A DNA stretch of 49,624 nt from the NCBI GenBank assembly GCA_019752815.1, contig JAIELQ010000005.1:1-49624 (forward strand), given 5' to 3'. The notes under the pieces were generated by a model that saw nothing but the letters and a program-made list of their open reading frames with translations, had not been told where the DNA came from and searched no databases. Numbering within the stretch: the first letter of the stretch is position 1; each line of letters starts with the position of its first letter. Of the stretch, positions 47,905 to 49,624 are shown piece by piece. A program made the translations under genes and the position numbers. The stretch comes from Patescibacteria group bacterium (GTDB taxonomy: Bacteria > Patescibacteriota > Minisyncoccia > Phycocordibacterales > UBA918).

Positions 47905-49203
47905 ATGAAATTCTCACTTGATAATTGTAAGTCGGTTAACCAAAATTTATTACCGGTGCAAGGAGTCCTGCTCGCACCATACATCGAGACGTTGAAAGCG
48001 GCCCTTGAGATGGGTCAGTATATCGTTCCAGAGTCTTCTATTAACCTGCCGTCAGATACGAAAGCGCTCGAGGAAGTTGAGGCCATGGTGACCAAAAAAG
48101 TCTCTTCGGACTTGCGCTATATTTTTGTCATTGGAATTGGAGGGTCAAATTTAGGTACGAAGGCAATCTACGATGCCTTACAGACAGAGCGACACAATGA
48201 TCGTGAACTTGTGTTTATTGATACGGTGAGTGCAGTGCAATTACAAAAGACTAAAACAATTATTTCTGAACTCAGTAAGCCGGATGAACTGCTCTTAATT
48301 AGTATTAGTAAATCAGGGGGTACGACCGAAACACTGGCGAACACTGAAATTTTAACTGAACTGGGGTTTGAAAAATGGGGAAGTGAAATCAAAAGTCGAT
48401 TAGTAGTTATTACTGACAAAGATTCAGAATTTGAAAAATCTGCTATTGCACGCGGAGTAGATGTGCTCACGATGCCAAAAGTGGTGGGAGGTCGTTTTTC
48501 CGTTTTTACCGCCGTCGGTCTTTTTCCGCTCTCTGCACTCGGTGTGTCGGTAGCAGACATGCTTGAAGGGGCGACGAGTATTCGTACGAGCTGTCTTAAT
48601 CTCGATATCAATTTCAATCCGGCTGCTCAATCGGCACTCGTAGCCTACCAAGCGTACCAACATGGACAGATTGTTCACGACACATTTGTATTTAATCCGG
48701 AATTGGAATCGCTCGGTAAATGGTATCGGCAGCTATTAGGGGAGAGTATTGGGAAAGCAGTGGCGGGCGAAGGTGATACAGGTCGGGTAGGGATTGTGCC
48801 GACAGTATCAGTTGGTTCAACTGATCTCCATTCGGTAGGTCAGCTGTATCTTGGTGGCCCGGCTCGGACGCTCACAACATTTATGATTAGTACCACCGAT
48901 GAGTGCACATTTGTGACGCCAACCGAACGACTGTTTGAAACGCTGGCACCGATGGCGACCGGGAAGTCAACCAAACAAATCATGGACGCCATTTTAAATG
49001 GCACTAAAACCGCCTACAATAAAGCCTCGCTACCGTTTATGGAAATTACATTCGACGGTATTACTCCACATGAGCTAGGAGCATTCATGCAGTTTAAAAT
49101 GATTGAGATGATGTATCTGGGACGATTATTCGGAGTAGATGCCTTTAATCAACCAGCGGTGGAATTGTATAAGGTAGAAACAAAGAAGTTGCTTGAACAA
49201 TAA
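47905..49203 (+). CDS. pgi: Glucose-6-phosphate isomerase
   Basis: FVIGIGGSNLGTKAIYDAL, ISKSGGTTETLAN, VGGRFSVFTAVGLFPL, GGPARTLTTF. Confidence 0.9.
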   Translation: MKFSLDNCKSVNQNLLPVQGVLLAPYIETLKAALEMGQYIVPESSINLPSDTKALEEVEAMVTKKVSSDLRYIFVIGIGGSNLGTKAIYDALQTERHNDRELVFIDTVSAVQLQKTKTIISELSKPDELLLISISKSGGTTETLANTEILTELGFEKWGSEIKSRLVVITDKDSEFEKSAIARGVDVLTMPKVVGGRFSVFTAVGLFPLSALGVSVADMLEGATSIRTSCLNLDINFNPAAQSALVAYQAYQHGQIVHDTFVFNPELESLGKWYRQLLGESIGKAVAGEGDTGRVGIVPTVSVGSTDLHSVGQLYLGGPARTLTTFMISTTDECTFVTPTERLFETLAPMATGKSTKQIMDAILNGTKTAYNKASLPFMEITFDGITPHELGAFMQFKMIEMMYLGRLFGVDAFNQPAVELYKVETKKLLEQ

Positions 49204-49223
49204 GCATAAATAACTCATTTTCT

Positions 49224-49252
49224 CCCCAGATTTTGGGGGTTTCTATCTGGGG
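49224..49252 (+). other. Hairpin between pgi and atpB
   Basis: CCCCAGAT (49224-49231) / ATCTGGGG (49245-49252). Confidence 0.55.
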
Positions 49253-49307
49253 TAAACTCTGGTATGATGCGGGCGCAACGGCAAACGTTGCAAAAACGTT
49301 GTAAATT

Positions 49308-49624
49308 ATGCTCGGAATCGCTACAGCCTACGCCGCCGAAGTTGGCATCAGTGTTAAACTCGCTCCCTATATCGTGGGTGAGTTCCTTGGCGTACCAATT
49401 ACCGCTACCATGCTCACCACGTGGCTCACGATGGCAGTACTCATTGGTTTAGCATTCCTCGTTAATGCTAAAATTGCCACAGTCCCCGGCAAATTACAAA
49501 GTGTATTTGAGCTCATTATCGGTGGTGTGTACGATTATATGAGTGAAGTGTTGGAGAGTAAGGAGATGGCTCGGAAATACTTCCCGATCATTATGACCAT
49601 TTTCTTGTTTGTGCTGGCACTTAA
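49308..49624 (+). CDS. atpB: F0F1 ATP synthase subunit a (partial, runs off window)
   Basis: Hand translation MLGIATAYAAEVGISVKLAPYIVGEFLGVPITATMLTTWLTMAVLIGLAFLVNAKIATVPGKLQSVFELIIGGVYDYMSEVLESKEMARKYFPIIMTIFLFVLAL. Confidence 0.85.
   Translation, partial: MLGIATAYAAEVGISVKLAPYIVGEFLGVPITATMLTTWLTMAVLIGLAFLVNAKIATVPGKLQSVFELIIGGVYDYMSEVLESKEMARKYFPIIMTIFLFVLAL

Noticed and set aside
1-49624. CRISPR array, tRNA, rRNA, prophage or transposase gene
   Set aside because: I saw no regularly spaced identical repeats, no cloverleaf or rRNA signature, and no integrase/transposase motifs. Subtle tRNAs could be missed by eye.
1-49624. Recoded UGA (as in some CPR lineages)
   Set aside because: Genes end normally at TGA as well as TAA/TAG and no in-frame TGA was needed to extend conserved proteins.

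Overview
The window looks like chromosomal backbone of a Patescibacteria/CPR-type (Parcubacteria-like) bacterium using the standard code; the lineage is an inference. Housekeeping genes include rpoB-rpoC, dnaG-rpoD (interrupted), uppP, hisS, prmC, truB, class I FBA, bL33 (not in the ORF track), GPI and the start of atpB. Accessory content includes an alpha-glucan cluster (GT, GH57, small Lys-rich protein, GH15), an ApbE/FMN-binding/RnfD-FNR-like flavin electron-transfer cluster, an AlkC-like + ATL repair pair, a UvrD-nuclease fusion, a DEAD-box helicase, a PemK/MazF-like toxin and an HNH nuclease. The most interesting signal is non-coding. First, about nine dispersed intergenic palindromic elements (about 100-260 nt) share a skeleton (CATCTGCGTTGTTGC ... 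CCGTAC-loop-GTACGG ... GCGCCTAGCATCT), have copy-specific but self-complementary outer arms, and in some copies carry nested modules; a 64-nt module seen twice has a compensatory base-pair change. Second, the 5' end and promoter of dnaG are duplicated around a PemK-like toxin gene. Third, a set of small orphan genes, mostly on the minus strand, sit as self-contained promoter-gene-terminator units between housekeeping operons; two of them share a covarying terminator. All calls come from reading the sequence and the supplied translations; no searches were run.
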